The notes under the pieces: generated by a model
Database searches by the model: none
The model's input: the letters and a program-made list of their open reading frames with translations, nothing else
Told to the model about the DNA's origin: nothing
DNA from: Gammaproteobacteria bacterium
GTDB taxonomy: Bacteria > Pseudomonadota > Gammaproteobacteria > Steroidobacterales > Woeseiaceae
Direction of reading: 5' to 3'
Assembly: GCA_024639825.1 (NCBI GenBank)
Contig: JAHEGH010000001.1
Location: forward strand, 1-64,000
DNA: 64,000 bases
In this document: positions 38,798-48,295 of the stretch, piece by piece
Position numbering within the stretch: the first letter of the stretch is position 1
Layout of the letters: every line of letters begins with the position of its first letter
Position numbers and translations under genes: made by a program

Positions 38798-40795
38798 TTA
38801 TCCCGCTTTCACCTGCGGTTTTGCCGGTGCCGCGTGGGGCGGAACCGCATTGGATGCGGTGCGCGTCAGCGCACTCGCCTGCATCATGTCTGCCGGCAGT
38901 GCAAAGCCCTCGACCGTCTTCCTGAGCTGTGTCGCAAGCTCGGACAGTTTTGAAATCGAAGCTGCCGTTGCGGTCGTTGCCTTGCCCGTCTGGTCACCAA
39001 TTTCCCGAAGGCGTGTCGTGCGCCTCGTAACGTCGGCAGCCGATCCCGCCTGCTGGCGAGCCGAGCTGGAAATGTTCTGTACGAGGCTCGCGATCTGGTT
39101 CGATACCTGTTCGATTTCGTCGAGAGCCGCACCGGCGTTTTCGGCAAGCAATGCACCACCGACAACGTCGGTCGTACTGCGCTCCATCGAAACGACAGCT
39201 TCATTAGTATCGGCCTGAATCGTGCGCACCAGTACCTCAATCTGCTTGGTCGCGTTGGTCGAGCGCTCGGCGAGTCTTTGCACCTCGTCGGCCACCACCG
39301 CGAACCCGCGTCCTGCTTCGCCAGCCATCGATGCCTGGATCGACGCGTTGAGCGCGAGGATGTTGGTCTGCTCCGCGATATCGTTAATCAACTCGACGAT
39401 GTTCCCAATCTCCTGCGAGCTCTCACCGAGGCGCTTGATGCGCTTCGACGTTTCCTGAATTGTCTCGCGAATCGCATTCATACCGTCGATCGTGCGCCGC
39501 ACAGCTTCGCCACCCTTGTGCGCTACTTCAACCGAATGGCGAGCAACGTCAGACGAGCGCTCAGCATTGCCGGACACTTCTTCGATCGATGCGGCCATCG
39601 ATACGATCGACTCCGTTGCAGCGTTGATTTCTCTCGCCTGGTTATCGGCAGCTTTCGCAAGATGAGCCGCGGTGTTTTCGGTTTGCTTGGTTGCCATATC
39701 AACCATGAGGGCCGTGTTGTTGACCGTCGCGACAAGCTTGCGCAATTCCTCAATGGCAAAGTTAAAGGAGTCTGCAATTGTGCCGGTGATGTCTTCGGTC
39801 ACCGTCGCCTCGACGGTCAGGTCACCATCAGCGAGGCTGCCCATCTCGTCGAGCAGTCGGAGAATAGCCTGCTGATTGCGATCGTTCTGCTCAGCTTGCT
39901 CGCGCGCCTTGCGTTCGAAGATGGCGCTCTTGCCATGCAGGACCTGCAGACCGATGACCAACAATAAAGCCAGTCCGACCAATCCGATCGGGATCCATGA
40001 ATTATTAAGCACCACCGGCAGGATACTGCCGCCCGACGAGTCGAAAGCCGATCCTAGCAACTGGTTGGCACTCGCCGCGAGCTGTGTCTGCGTAGCAAGC
40101 AGATCGTTGACCTGGCCAAGGTTGGCCCTAAGCATTTCCGACTGTTCCTCAAGACTGGCGATACGGCCCAAAAGAGGCTGGAGCAGGGTTTCGCGGCCTG
40201 CGGCATTCAATGGCCTGAGATCCAGGTTACTGGCATCACCCGCCAAGCCGTTCGCAACGTTACGCAGGAACGCCACATCCTCAGCAATGGCCGACGCTGC
40301 CGTGTCGCCACCCGCTGGCAATGCGGTGGTTGTCTGGCGAATGCGGTCGGCGCGCTGCTGGAACTCCTGCATGATGGCCGTCGCACCGGAGCGGTCCAAA
40401 AGCCCATTGGAACCTTCGAGGATGGCCGTTGCATCGGTCGCGGCCTGCGCGGCTGCGGCGTTCACGGCCTCGACCTCTTCCCGTTTCGCCAGCATGGCAG
40501 ACGCCTGTGACTCGAGCTGCTGCCAGTCGGCCGAGCGTCCCAACGAGACGCCACGTCTTAGCGAAGCGACTTTCCTGAGGCTCGCATCAAGCTCGTCGAA
40601 TGCCCCGACCTCGCCGTTCAGAGCACGTGCTGCCTGCGATGGAATCGCCTGTGACCGTGCCGCGAGTTCGGACGCGGACGAATCGCCGCCACCGGCTGCC
40701 TGCAGGTAAACCAGCGCGCCTGCGACAAGCAGCAGGAGCGCGGCCAGTCCCGCAACCAGTTTGAATGTAGACGCATTGTCAGTTTTATTGGCCAT
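38798..40795 (-). CDS. pilJ: Twitching motility methyl-accepting chemotaxis protein PilJ
   Basis: MCP signalling hairpin IVELINDIAEQTNILALNASIQASMAGEAGRGFAVVADEVQRLAERS; position between pilI and chpA. Confidence 0.95.
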   Translation of the reverse strand: MANKTDNASTFKLVAGLAALLLLVAGALVYLQAAGGGDSSASELAARSQAIPSQAARALNGEVGAFDELDASLRKVASLRRGVSLGRSADWQQLESQASAMLAKREEVEAVNAAAAQAATDATAILEGSNGLLDRSGATAIMQEFQQRADRIRQTTTALPAGGDTAASAIAEDVAFLRNVANGLAGDASNLDLRPLNAAGRETLLQPLLGRIASLEEQSEMLRANLGQVNDLLATQTQLAASANQLLGSAFDSSGGSILPVVLNNSWIPIGLVGLALLLVIGLQVLHGKSAIFERKAREQAEQNDRNQQAILRLLDEMGSLADGDLTVEATVTEDITGTIADSFNFAIEELRKLVATVNNTALMVDMATKQTENTAAHLAKAADNQAREINAATESIVSMAASIEEVSGNAERSSDVARHSVEVAHKGGEAVRRTIDGMNAIRETIQETSKRIKRLGESSQEIGNIVELINDIAEQTNILALNASIQASMAGEAGRGFAVVADEVQRLAERSTNATKQIEVLVRTIQADTNEAVVSMERSTTDVVGGALLAENAGAALDEIEQVSNQIASLVQNISSSARQQAGSAADVTRRTTRLREIGDQTGKATTATAASISKLSELATQLRKTVEGFALPADMMQASALTRTASNAVPPHAAPAKPQVKAG

Positions 40796-40810
40796 AATTC
40801 TTCAGACCTT

Positions 40811-41374
40811 CTATTCCGCAGCTGCCTGCAGAAACATGTTGCTTTCGACCAGATCGAATAAATTAAAAACGGGCCAGGACTCATCGCCCCGCTGGTAAGT
40901 CCCGCCAAGAAAACGATCACAGCGAACAATGGTTTCCGCAGCTTCGTTTGTGAGTTCATGATCCATGAAGCGCCGAAATCCGAGCACTTCGTCAACAACG
41001 AGGCCGGCCGGTACTTCACGATGGTTTACCGAGATAACGCGCGTTGTGCGGCGCAGCGTCGTTCGACCGCTGCCCAACAGCAGCTTGACGTCAATCAGCG
41101 GCAACAGCTGACCTCGCAGGTTAGCGATGCCCAGCAACCATCGGTTTGCGCCAGGCACACGCGTCACGGCATCGGGCAGCATCAAAACTTCGCGAACCTG
41201 CTCACGGCTCGCGACAAACTGTTCTTCACCGATGCGAAAACCGACGCCAACCCACTCATCAGGCGAGGCGCCCGCCCCCTGTCCTGCATGCACAGCGCGA
41301 CTGCGCCGCTCGATTTCCTGGAGCAACTCAAACGGTTGCTCGACGAGCGCCGCAAGATCAGCGGATCCGCTCAT
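40811..41374 (-). CDS. pilI: Twitching motility CheW-like protein PilI
   Basis: WVGVGFRIGEEQFVASREQVREVL...LLGIANLRGQLLPLIDVKLLLG. Confidence 0.92.
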   Translation of the reverse strand: MSGSADLAALVEQPFELLQEIERRSRAVHAGQGAGASPDEWVGVGFRIGEEQFVASREQVREVLMLPDAVTRVPGANRWLLGIANLRGQLLPLIDVKLLLGSGRTTLRRTTRVISVNHREVPAGLVVDEVLGFRRFMDHELTNEAAETIVRCDRFLGGTYQRGDESWPVFNLFDLVESNMFLQAAAE

Positions 41375-41740
41375 CTATGCAGCCATCACCGAGTTAATCT
41401 TGGCCACCAGTTCCTTGTCGGCCACCGGTTTGACGAGATACTCGACCGCGCCCTGGCGCATGCCCCAGATCTTGTCCGTCTCCTGATCCTTGGTGGTGAT
41501 CATGATGACCGGTATGGACTCTGTGGCCGGATCCTTGGTCAGCTTGCGTGTTGCCTGGAAGCCGTTCATGCCCGGCATGACGACATCCATGAGTATGCAA
41601 TCCGGCCGCGCTGTGATGGCTTGCCGTATTCCCTCCTCACCGCTGTCAGCCACAAGCGTGTCGAAGCCGGCTCTCTCAAGCATGCTCTGGAACAAGTGAA
41701 GTTCCGTCGGTGAATCGTCAATGATAAGAACGACTGCCAT
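41375..41740 (-). CDS. pilH: Response regulator PilH
   Basis: MAVVLIIDDSPTELHLFQSMLERAGFDTLVADSG...CILMDVVMPGMNGFQATRKL; start trimmed. Confidence 0.94.
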   Translation of the reverse strand: MAVVLIIDDSPTELHLFQSMLERAGFDTLVADSGEEGIRQAITARPDCILMDVVMPGMNGFQATRKLTKDPATESIPVIMITTKDQETDKIWGMRQGAVEYLVKPVADKELVAKINSVMAA

Positions 41741-41750
41741 CGTGTAGCCC

Positions 41751-42143
41751 TTAGTTAATCTGGTTGGATATTGCGCCAAGCAGTTCATCTTTCGTGAATG
41801 GCTTGGTGAGGTACTGTTCGGATCCCACGATGCGGCCTCGCGCGCGGTCGAACAGGCCATCTTTGGAAGACAACATGATAACGGGCGTCTCCCGGAATGT
41901 TTTATTGTGCTTGATAAGCGAGCACGTTTCGTAGCCGTCAAGGCGCGGCATCATGATGTCCACGAAAATCAGGTCAGGCTGGTGATCGGCGATCTTCGAA
42001 AGCGCATCGAACCCGTCAATGGCCGTAAACACCTGGCACCCCTCCTTGGAGAGCAGGGTTTCGGCGGTTCGGCGAATGGTTTTGCTGTCGTCTATTACAA
42101 GAATCTTGAGCCCATTTAAGGACCTTGACGCGTTACTGGACAC
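41751..42143 (-). CDS. pilG: Response regulator PilG
   Basis: NGLKILVIDDSKTIRRTAETLLSKEGC...LIFVDIMMPRLDGYETCSLIK. Confidence 0.94.
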   Translation of the reverse strand: MSSNASRSLNGLKILVIDDSKTIRRTAETLLSKEGCQVFTAIDGFDALSKIADHQPDLIFVDIMMPRLDGYETCSLIKHNKTFRETPVIMLSSKDGLFDRARGRIVGSEQYLTKPFTKDELLGAISNQIN

Positions 42144-42302
42144 CGAATTTCCCCACGTTGAAAACCGACTTTTACCATATTGACATAACTCCCGCTACGA
42201 CGCCCGCCACGTTGTGCAAAATCTCATGAATTCGGGCGCTTACGCGCGATTTCGCTGTATAGTGGGCCGCCCTGAAGCAGATCCACGGAATATCGGCGAG
42301 AG

Positions 42303-43259
42303 ATGGCAGAAAAATCCCTGAAAATCGGCATCGTAATGGACCCGATTGCCTCGATAACTCCCTACAAAGACTCGTCGCTTGCCATGTTGCTGGAAGCTGA
42401 GCGCCGTAACGCCGAAATTCATTATTTCGAACAAAAGGATGTCAGGTTGCTGTCGGGTAAGGCGCTGGGACAGTCCACACTTTTGCATGTTCGCGACGAT
42501 AACGACGACTGGTATGAGTTTGGCGACCGCCAGGAAATCGAACTCGGCGACCTCGACGCGATTCTGATGCGCAAGGATCCGCCGTTTGACATGGAATATG
42601 TCTATACGACCTACATTCTCGATCGTGCCCAGATAGACGGCGCGTTGATCGTCAATGCGCCCCAGGCGCTGCGCGATATGAATGAGAAGGCCTATACCGC
42701 GTGGTTTCCGCAGTGCACGCCAACGACGCTGATCACACGATCGATGGTCGAAATGAAGGCTTTTCTTGCCGAGCACGATCGTGTCGTGGCAAAACCGCTC
42801 GACGGCATGGGCGGCCGCTCAATCTTCGTCGTCAATAAGGGCGACAAGAACGCCAACGTCATTTTCGAGACACTCACCGACTATGGCAGGAACTTCGCCA
42901 TGGCCCAGGTGTACATCCCGGAAATTACCGCTGGGGACAAACGCATCCTGCTCATAGAGGGCAAGCCCGTACCGTACGCGCTGGCCCGCATTCCGACTGG
43001 TGACGACAACCGTGGCAATATGGTCGCTGGTGCGGTCGCCAAGGGGCAGGAGATGTCGACACGCGACTTCGAAATCTGCGAACAGGTCGGCCCCGCCCTG
43101 CGTGACGCGGGCGTGCTGTTCGCCGGCATAGACGTCATCGGCGACTACCTGACCGAGGTCAACGTCACCAGTCCGACCGGCATCAGGGAACTCGACAAGC
43201 AGTTCGAGCTGAATATTGCGGGCCAGATGTTCGACGCCATCCAGGCACGACTCCCATAG
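42303..43259 (+). CDS. gshB: Glutathione synthetase
   Basis: IGIVMDPIASITPYKDSSLAMLLEAERR; RKDPPFDMEYVYTTYILD; KPLDGMGGRSIFVV; NVTSPTGIREL. Confidence 0.97.
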   Translation: MAEKSLKIGIVMDPIASITPYKDSSLAMLLEAERRNAEIHYFEQKDVRLLSGKALGQSTLLHVRDDNDDWYEFGDRQEIELGDLDAILMRKDPPFDMEYVYTTYILDRAQIDGALIVNAPQALRDMNEKAYTAWFPQCTPTTLITRSMVEMKAFLAEHDRVVAKPLDGMGGRSIFVVNKGDKNANVIFETLTDYGRNFAMAQVYIPEITAGDKRILLIEGKPVPYALARIPTGDDNRGNMVAGAVAKGQEMSTRDFEICEQVGPALRDAGVLFAGIDVIGDYLTEVNVTSPTGIRELDKQFELNIAGQMFDAIQARLP

Positions 43260-43318
43260 GGGACAGTCACCTTTTCCTAGAGGGGACAGTCACCTTTGCT
43301 TAAAGGTGACTGTCCCCT
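43258..43318. repeat. 17-bp AGGGGACAGTCACCTTT: two direct copies and one inverted copy
   Basis: Direct copies at 43258-43274 and 43281-43297, inverted copy at 43302-43318; perfect 17-bp stem with GCTT loop. Confidence 0.95.
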
Positions 43319-43378
43319 GGTTGGATGTGATCCAATCCCTTGTTTATGTAAAGGAAATGGCGGAATATTCGCGCGAAT

Positions 43379-44284
43379 ATGGCGAATCCAGCAGTTATTG
43401 TCGACCCTCTCGATGAGCTACGGCTTGTGGCTCCGGTCATTCCGGACCGGCTGCCCGCCATGCTGTTCCTGGCTGCCCTTGTCCATGGAATTCTGATCAT
43501 CGGCGTGACGTTTAATGCCGCATTCACGGATCAGTTCGCCGATGCGATCTCGCTTGAAGTCACGATCGTCGCAGCACCCGACCAGCAAATCGACCGACCC
43601 GACGAAGCCGCCTACCTGGCGCAGGCGAGCCAGAAAGGTGACGGCAACATCACCGACCAGATCCGGCCGTCAGCGCCGCTGGAAAGCGCATTGCCGGCGG
43701 ACAACCAGGGCGTCGAGGACGGCACCGCGCTGGACGACGCCAAGGCTCACGAACGATCTGCCGACGAGGTGCTCGCTTCCGCGAACGCAAGTGACCGGCA
43801 GGTGCCCATCGACCCGCGAACCGATCCGCAGGCACAGGACAGCGTAGCTATTGCGATGGAAGCAGGCAGCGAGCTCACCTTGCCGTTACCGCAGGAAGAC
43901 AAGGCGAGTTTTCTCCTGACTGACGACGACCCGCAGCAACTCATCATCTCCGCCGACACGCGCGAATCCGTCGCGGCGGCTTATCTGGATTCCTGGAAGC
44001 GTCGCATTGAGGCGGTCGGCGCTGCATACCTGCCTGAGCTCGGCAAGCTGGAGAACCTGACCGGCAGCCCAACCCTGCTGGTACGCATCAACGAAAGCGG
44101 CGACCTGATCGAAGCGACGGTCAGCAAATCCAGCGGCTCTGCCATTCTGGATCTTGCGTCCGTCGACATCATCCAGCGCGCGTCACCCTTCGACGAGTTC
44201 CCGGCACCGATGGCCAGCGAGTACGAAACGGTCGCGTTCGAGTACAAGTTCCTGTTCACGGAGCAACTTGTACAGGGCGACTGA
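43379..44284 (+). CDS. TonB-like energy transducer (pil-locus TonB)
   Basis: One N-terminal TM helix; C-terminal TonB-like YLDSWKRRIEAVGAAYLPELGKLENLTGSPTLLVRINESGDLIEATVSKSSG. Confidence 0.88.
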   Translation: MANPAVIVDPLDELRLVAPVIPDRLPAMLFLAALVHGILIIGVTFNAAFTDQFADAISLEVTIVAAPDQQIDRPDEAAYLAQASQKGDGNITDQIRPSAPLESALPADNQGVEDGTALDDAKAHERSADEVLASANASDRQVPIDPRTDPQAQDSVAIAMEAGSELTLPLPQEDKASFLLTDDDPQQLIISADTRESVAAAYLDSWKRRIEAVGAAYLPELGKLENLTGSPTLLVRINESGDLIEATVSKSSGSAILDLASVDIIQRASPFDEFPAPMASEYETVAFEYKFLFTEQLVQGD

Positions 44285-44302
44285 TGGGCAGATACTGTCC
44301 CT

Positions 44303-44866
44303 ATGCAAACGGACCGTTCGCTAACAAATCAGCTACTTATCGCAATGCCAGGCATGCTGGATCCCAATTTCAGCACCACGGTAACGCTCATCTGTGAACA
44401 TAACGATGAGGGCGCGCTTGGCATCGTCATTAATCGTCCTACAACTTTGAAGCTCGGCGGCCTGTTCGAGCAGCTCTCAGTTCATGACCCGGATCCCGGG
44501 ACGGCCGACAGCCCGGTGCTGTCGGGTGGCCCTGTCGGCACCGAGCGCGGTTTTGTACTGCATGGCCCTGAGCGGAGCTACGAAAACACACTCGCCGTTT
44601 CGGACAGCATTTGCTTAACGCTGTCACGTGACATTATCGATGCGATGGCCACAGGCGAAGGGCCTGAACAATCACTGGTGGCACTTGGCTATGCGGGCTG
44701 GGAGCCCGGGCAACTTGAAGACGAGATGCTCGCGAATTCCTGGCTGAATGTCCCGGCGACGCCCGAAATCGTCTTCGACATCCCGTTTGAAGACCGCTGG
44801 GATTCAGCAGCGCGCACCCTGGGCATCGACATCGCCTGCATGTCACCGGACGCCGGGCACGCCTGA
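44303..44866 (+). CDS. YqgE/AlgH family protein
   Basis: LTNQLLIAMPGMLDPNFSTTVTLICEHNDEGALGIVINRP. Confidence 0.95.
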   Translation: MQTDRSLTNQLLIAMPGMLDPNFSTTVTLICEHNDEGALGIVINRPTTLKLGGLFEQLSVHDPDPGTADSPVLSGGPVGTERGFVLHGPERSYENTLAVSDSICLTLSRDIIDAMATGEGPEQSLVALGYAGWEPGQLEDEMLANSWLNVPATPEIVFDIPFEDRWDSAARTLGIDIACMSPDAGHA

Positions 44867-44867
44867 G

Positions 44868-45293
44868 TTGTCCCAACCTCGCACGATTCTCGCGTTTGAT
44901 TTCGGATTGCGGCGCATCGGCGTTGCGGTCGGTCAGGACGTTACGGGCTCGGCCAGCCCTCTGGGCGTCGTCAACAATCGGGACACCGGCGTTGATCTCG
45001 ATGGCATCGCGGCGCTCATCACTGAGTGGCGCCCGACCTTGCTCGTGGTGGGCATGCCGGCACACGCCGACGGCTCGCCGAGCGATATTCAGGAGCAGGT
45101 GGATGCTTTCATCAGCGAACTCGAGCCCTTCGGACTGCCGATCGATACCGTTGACGAACGGCACACATCGGTCGAGGCAGAGCGCGTGCTGAAGAACGCC
45201 CGCGCGGCTGGAACCCGAGGCCGCATCTCGAAGGAGATGATTGACAGCGCCGCAGCCGTATTTATCGCTGAAAGATATCTGGCAAGCGAGTAA
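44868..45293 (+). CDS. ruvX: Holliday junction resolvase RuvX/YqgF
   Basis: TILAFDFGLRRIGVAVGQDVTGSASPLGVV...VVGMPAHADGSPS...DTVDERHTSVEAE; TTG start. Confidence 0.94.
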   Translation: MSQPRTILAFDFGLRRIGVAVGQDVTGSASPLGVVNNRDTGVDLDGIAALITEWRPTLLVVGMPAHADGSPSDIQEQVDAFISELEPFGLPIDTVDERHTSVEAERVLKNARAAGTRGRISKEMIDSAAAVFIAERYLASE

Positions 45294-45305
45294 AATGCCG
45301 CCGCG

Positions 45306-46304
45306 ATGAACGCAGATCCTAAAGAAACACTCGAAAACGAAGCGTCACTGCAGCTTGATGCAAATGGTCGCTTGCGGCATTTGCTGACCCTCGATGGTCT
45401 CGACAAGACCTTGCTGACTGACATACTCAACGATGCCGAGGGCTACCTGACCGAGCCCGGCGTGCTGCCGGCACGCAGCCAGTCACTCGCAGGACGCTCC
45501 GTCGCAAACCTGTTCTTTGAAGCCAGCACCCGCACGCGGGCATCATTTGACCTGGCCGGCAAGCGCCTTGGCGCCGATGTGCTCAATCTCGACGTCAACA
45601 CCTCATCGCGCAAGAAAGGCGAAAGCATTCTCGACACGATTTACACGCTTGAGGCCATGCACGTCGACATCATGGTCGTGCGTGATGCCAGCGCCGGCGT
45701 GCCCGCTTACATCGCGCGGCATGTGTTGCCGCATGTCAGCGTTCTCAATGCTGGTGAATCCGACGTGTCGCACCCGACGCAGGGCTTACTCGACGTCTTG
45801 ACGATGCGCCAGCACAAAGGTTCTTTTGAGAATCTGGCCGTCGCGATCGTGGGGGACATAAGCCACTCGCGCGTCGCGATGTCGGCGACACATGCACTGA
45901 CAACACTCGGGGTTGGCGATCTGCGCCTGATCTCGCCACCGGTTCTTGCCCCGGATCAGAGCAGGGTTCCGGGTGCTCGTATCATTCACAACCTCGCCGA
46001 GGGGCTCGCTGATGCAGACGTTGTAATGGCGCTGCGCATCCAGCGAGAGCGTATCGGTAACCTCGACGGCATCCCGGGTATCGACGAGTATTTCGCGAAC
46101 TATGGCATTAGCCGCGAGAGCATGAAACTGGCGAAACCTGATGCCATCGTGATGCATCCGGGCCCAATGAATCGCGGTATCGAGATCGAGAGCGCACTCG
46201 CCGATGGCCCGCAGTCGGTCATTACTCAGCAGGTCACCAACGGAGTCGCCGTGCGTATGGCGGTACTCGATCGCGTCGGCAAGACCATGGCCGCGCGTCT
46301 GTAG
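45306..46304 (+). CDS. pyrB: Aspartate carbamoyltransferase catalytic subunit
   Basis: NLFFEASTRTRASFDLAGKRLGADVLNLD; LNAGESDVSHPTQGLLDVLTM; MHPGPMNRGIEI. Confidence 0.97.
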   Translation: MNADPKETLENEASLQLDANGRLRHLLTLDGLDKTLLTDILNDAEGYLTEPGVLPARSQSLAGRSVANLFFEASTRTRASFDLAGKRLGADVLNLDVNTSSRKKGESILDTIYTLEAMHVDIMVVRDASAGVPAYIARHVLPHVSVLNAGESDVSHPTQGLLDVLTMRQHKGSFENLAVAIVGDISHSRVAMSATHALTTLGVGDLRLISPPVLAPDQSRVPGARIIHNLAEGLADADVVMALRIQRERIGNLDGIPGIDEYFANYGISRESMKLAKPDAIVMHPGPMNRGIEIESALADGPQSVITQQVTNGVAVRMAVLDRVGKTMAARL

Positions 46305-46305
46305 G

Positions 46306-47199
46306 ATGGCGCTCACAGCAGCACAGCAAAAGGCCCAGCAGAACCGTGGGTCGATTTTTGTTGAGGATGGAACGATCCTGTCGGTCGACGAATTTTCGGG
46401 CGACCAGTTCATCATGCGAATTCGCGCGCCAAAGTGTGCCGCTGCTGCGGAACCCGGCAGTTTTGTCCACATAACCTGTGACACATCGCTGCCCATGCGC
46501 AGGCCGTTGTCGATCATGCGCGCTGGCAGCGACTGGATCGAGATCCTCTATAAGATTGTCGGCCAGGGCCTGCGCCTGCTATCGCAAAAACAGGCGGGCG
46601 AGGAAGTCAGTGTTCTTGGCCCCATCGGCCAGCCGTTTCGCATGTCGCCAGAGCGCCCCAACACGCTATTGATCGGCGGCGGCGTCGGTATCCCGCCCAT
46701 GATTTACATCGCAGACTGGCTGCGCCAGGACGCGCGCGAGTGGCAACCGTTCGCCATTCTGGGTTCTGAAATCCCCTTTCCGTTTGACTTGAAAAGGTCG
46801 TCCATTGCCATCAACGGCATTGATGATGACGTATCGAGCACGATGCCATTGCTTGAGAGCTGGGGTACGCCTGCGCGGCTCACGAGTTTGCAGGGTTACG
46901 AAGGGTGCCATAACGGCTACGTAACCGATCTCGCGGACCGCTGGCTGTCGACACTTGGGGACGATGAACTTGCGAAAGTCGAGGTGTTCGCCTGCGGTCC
47001 GACGCCCATGCTCAGGGCTGTCGCCGAGCTTGCAGCGCGCTACAGCCTGCCGTGCCAGGTCTCACTTGAGGAGTTCATGGCCTGCGCCGTCGGCGGTTGC
47101 GCCGGGTGTGCGGTGAAAATCAATACGCCCGAGGGTGCGGCGATGAAGCGCGTCTGTGTGGACGGACCCGTATTTGATGCAGCGACCGTAGCCTGGTAG
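46306..47199 (+). CDS. pyrK: Dihydroorotate dehydrogenase electron transfer subunit-like protein
   Basis: FAD-binding MRRPLSIMRAG; CGPTPMLRAVAELA; C-terminal 2Fe-2S motif CAVGGCAGCAVKINTPEGAAMKRVCVDGPVF. Confidence 0.85.
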   Translation: MALTAAQQKAQQNRGSIFVEDGTILSVDEFSGDQFIMRIRAPKCAAAAEPGSFVHITCDTSLPMRRPLSIMRAGSDWIEILYKIVGQGLRLLSQKQAGEEVSVLGPIGQPFRMSPERPNTLLIGGGVGIPPMIYIADWLRQDAREWQPFAILGSEIPFPFDLKRSSIAINGIDDDVSSTMPLLESWGTPARLTSLQGYEGCHNGYVTDLADRWLSTLGDDELAKVEVFACGPTPMLRAVAELAARYSLPCQVSLEEFMACAVGGCAGCAVKINTPEGAAMKRVCVDGPVFDAATVAW

Positions 47200-47216
47200 T
47201 CACGCTTCGGCCAGTG

Positions 47217-48275
47217 CTATCCGCCGAAGTTGACCTTCGCTTCGAGATTGGAACGCGAGTCGGCGTGCGACATGGCTTCTTCGAGCGTGATCGTGCCGTC
47301 TTTGTATAGCTGCAGCAACGCCTCGTCGAAATTCTGCATGCCAGCCTCGCCCGAATCCTTATGGGCTTCCTTAACAGCAGAAATATCGCCTTTCAGGATC
47401 AGGTCCTTGATATGCGGCGTGTTGAGCATGAGCTCTACCGCAGCGACGCGCTTGCCGTTCCGCGCCCGCACGAGACGCTGCGAGAGAATGGCTCGCAGGT
47501 AATGTGCTATATCCATAAAGACCTGGGCATGCTGTTCCTGCGGAAACAGGTTGATGATTCGGTCCAGAGTTTCGGCCGCGTTGTTTGAGTGGACCGTTGC
47601 AAGAACCAGGTGACCGGTGCCCGCCATGTCGAGCGCAGCTCGCATCGACTCGGTATCACGAATCTCACCGATCAGGACAACGTCAGGCGCGGCACGTACG
47701 GCACTTCGAAGTGCGCGTGCGTAGGATTTCGTATCCAGACCAACTTCGCGCTGGTTGATAATCGACTGCTTGTTGGGATGCAGGAATTCGATTGGGTCTT
47801 CAATCGTCAGAATGTGCGATGAGGTTTTCTCGTTGCGATGATTGACCATCGCGGCCAGCGTTGTCGATTTACCGGCGCCGGTTGCACCTACCATAAGAAT
47901 CAGGCCACGACGCAACATGACGAGCTCTTTGAGCTGTGGGGGCATGCCCAGCTCATCGAGCGTTGGCAGCTCGTTGGTGATGTATCGCAATACCATCGCG
48001 ACATTGCCGCGCTGGTGAAAGACGTTTACGCGAAACCGCCCGAGCCCCTCTTCGGACAAGGCAAAGTCGATCTCGAGCTCGCGGGTGAAGAACTCCATCT
48101 GCTCCGCATCCATAAGCTCGAGTGCGGCCTGCTTGACCATCTTCGGCGTCATTTCGAGCTTGTTGACCGGCATGATCTTGCCTTCGATCTTGATCTTGGC
48201 GGGTGCGAACGGCGCAAAGAAAAGATCCGAGGCCTTTTTCTCTACCATCAATTTGAATAGCGGTTTGACGTTCAT
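47217..48275 (-). CDS. PilT/PilU-family type IV pilus ATPase (second PilU-like paralog)
   Basis: Walker A GATGAGKST; ILTIEDPIEFLHPNKQSIINQREVG; IGEIRDTESMRAALDMAGTGHLVLATVHSN. Confidence 0.93.
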   Translation of the reverse strand: MNVKPLFKLMVEKKASDLFFAPFAPAKIKIEGKIMPVNKLEMTPKMVKQAALELMDAEQMEFFTRELEIDFALSEEGLGRFRVNVFHQRGNVAMVLRYITNELPTLDELGMPPQLKELVMLRRGLILMVGATGAGKSTTLAAMVNHRNEKTSSHILTIEDPIEFLHPNKQSIINQREVGLDTKSYARALRSAVRAAPDVVLIGEIRDTESMRAALDMAGTGHLVLATVHSNNAAETLDRIINLFPQEQHAQVFMDIAHYLRAILSQRLVRARNGKRVAAVELMLNTPHIKDLILKGDISAVKEAHKDSGEAGMQNFDEALLQLYKDGTITLEEAMSHADSRSNLEAKVNFGG

Positions 48276-48295
48276 CTGCGAGTGGTTCCTTGTGC

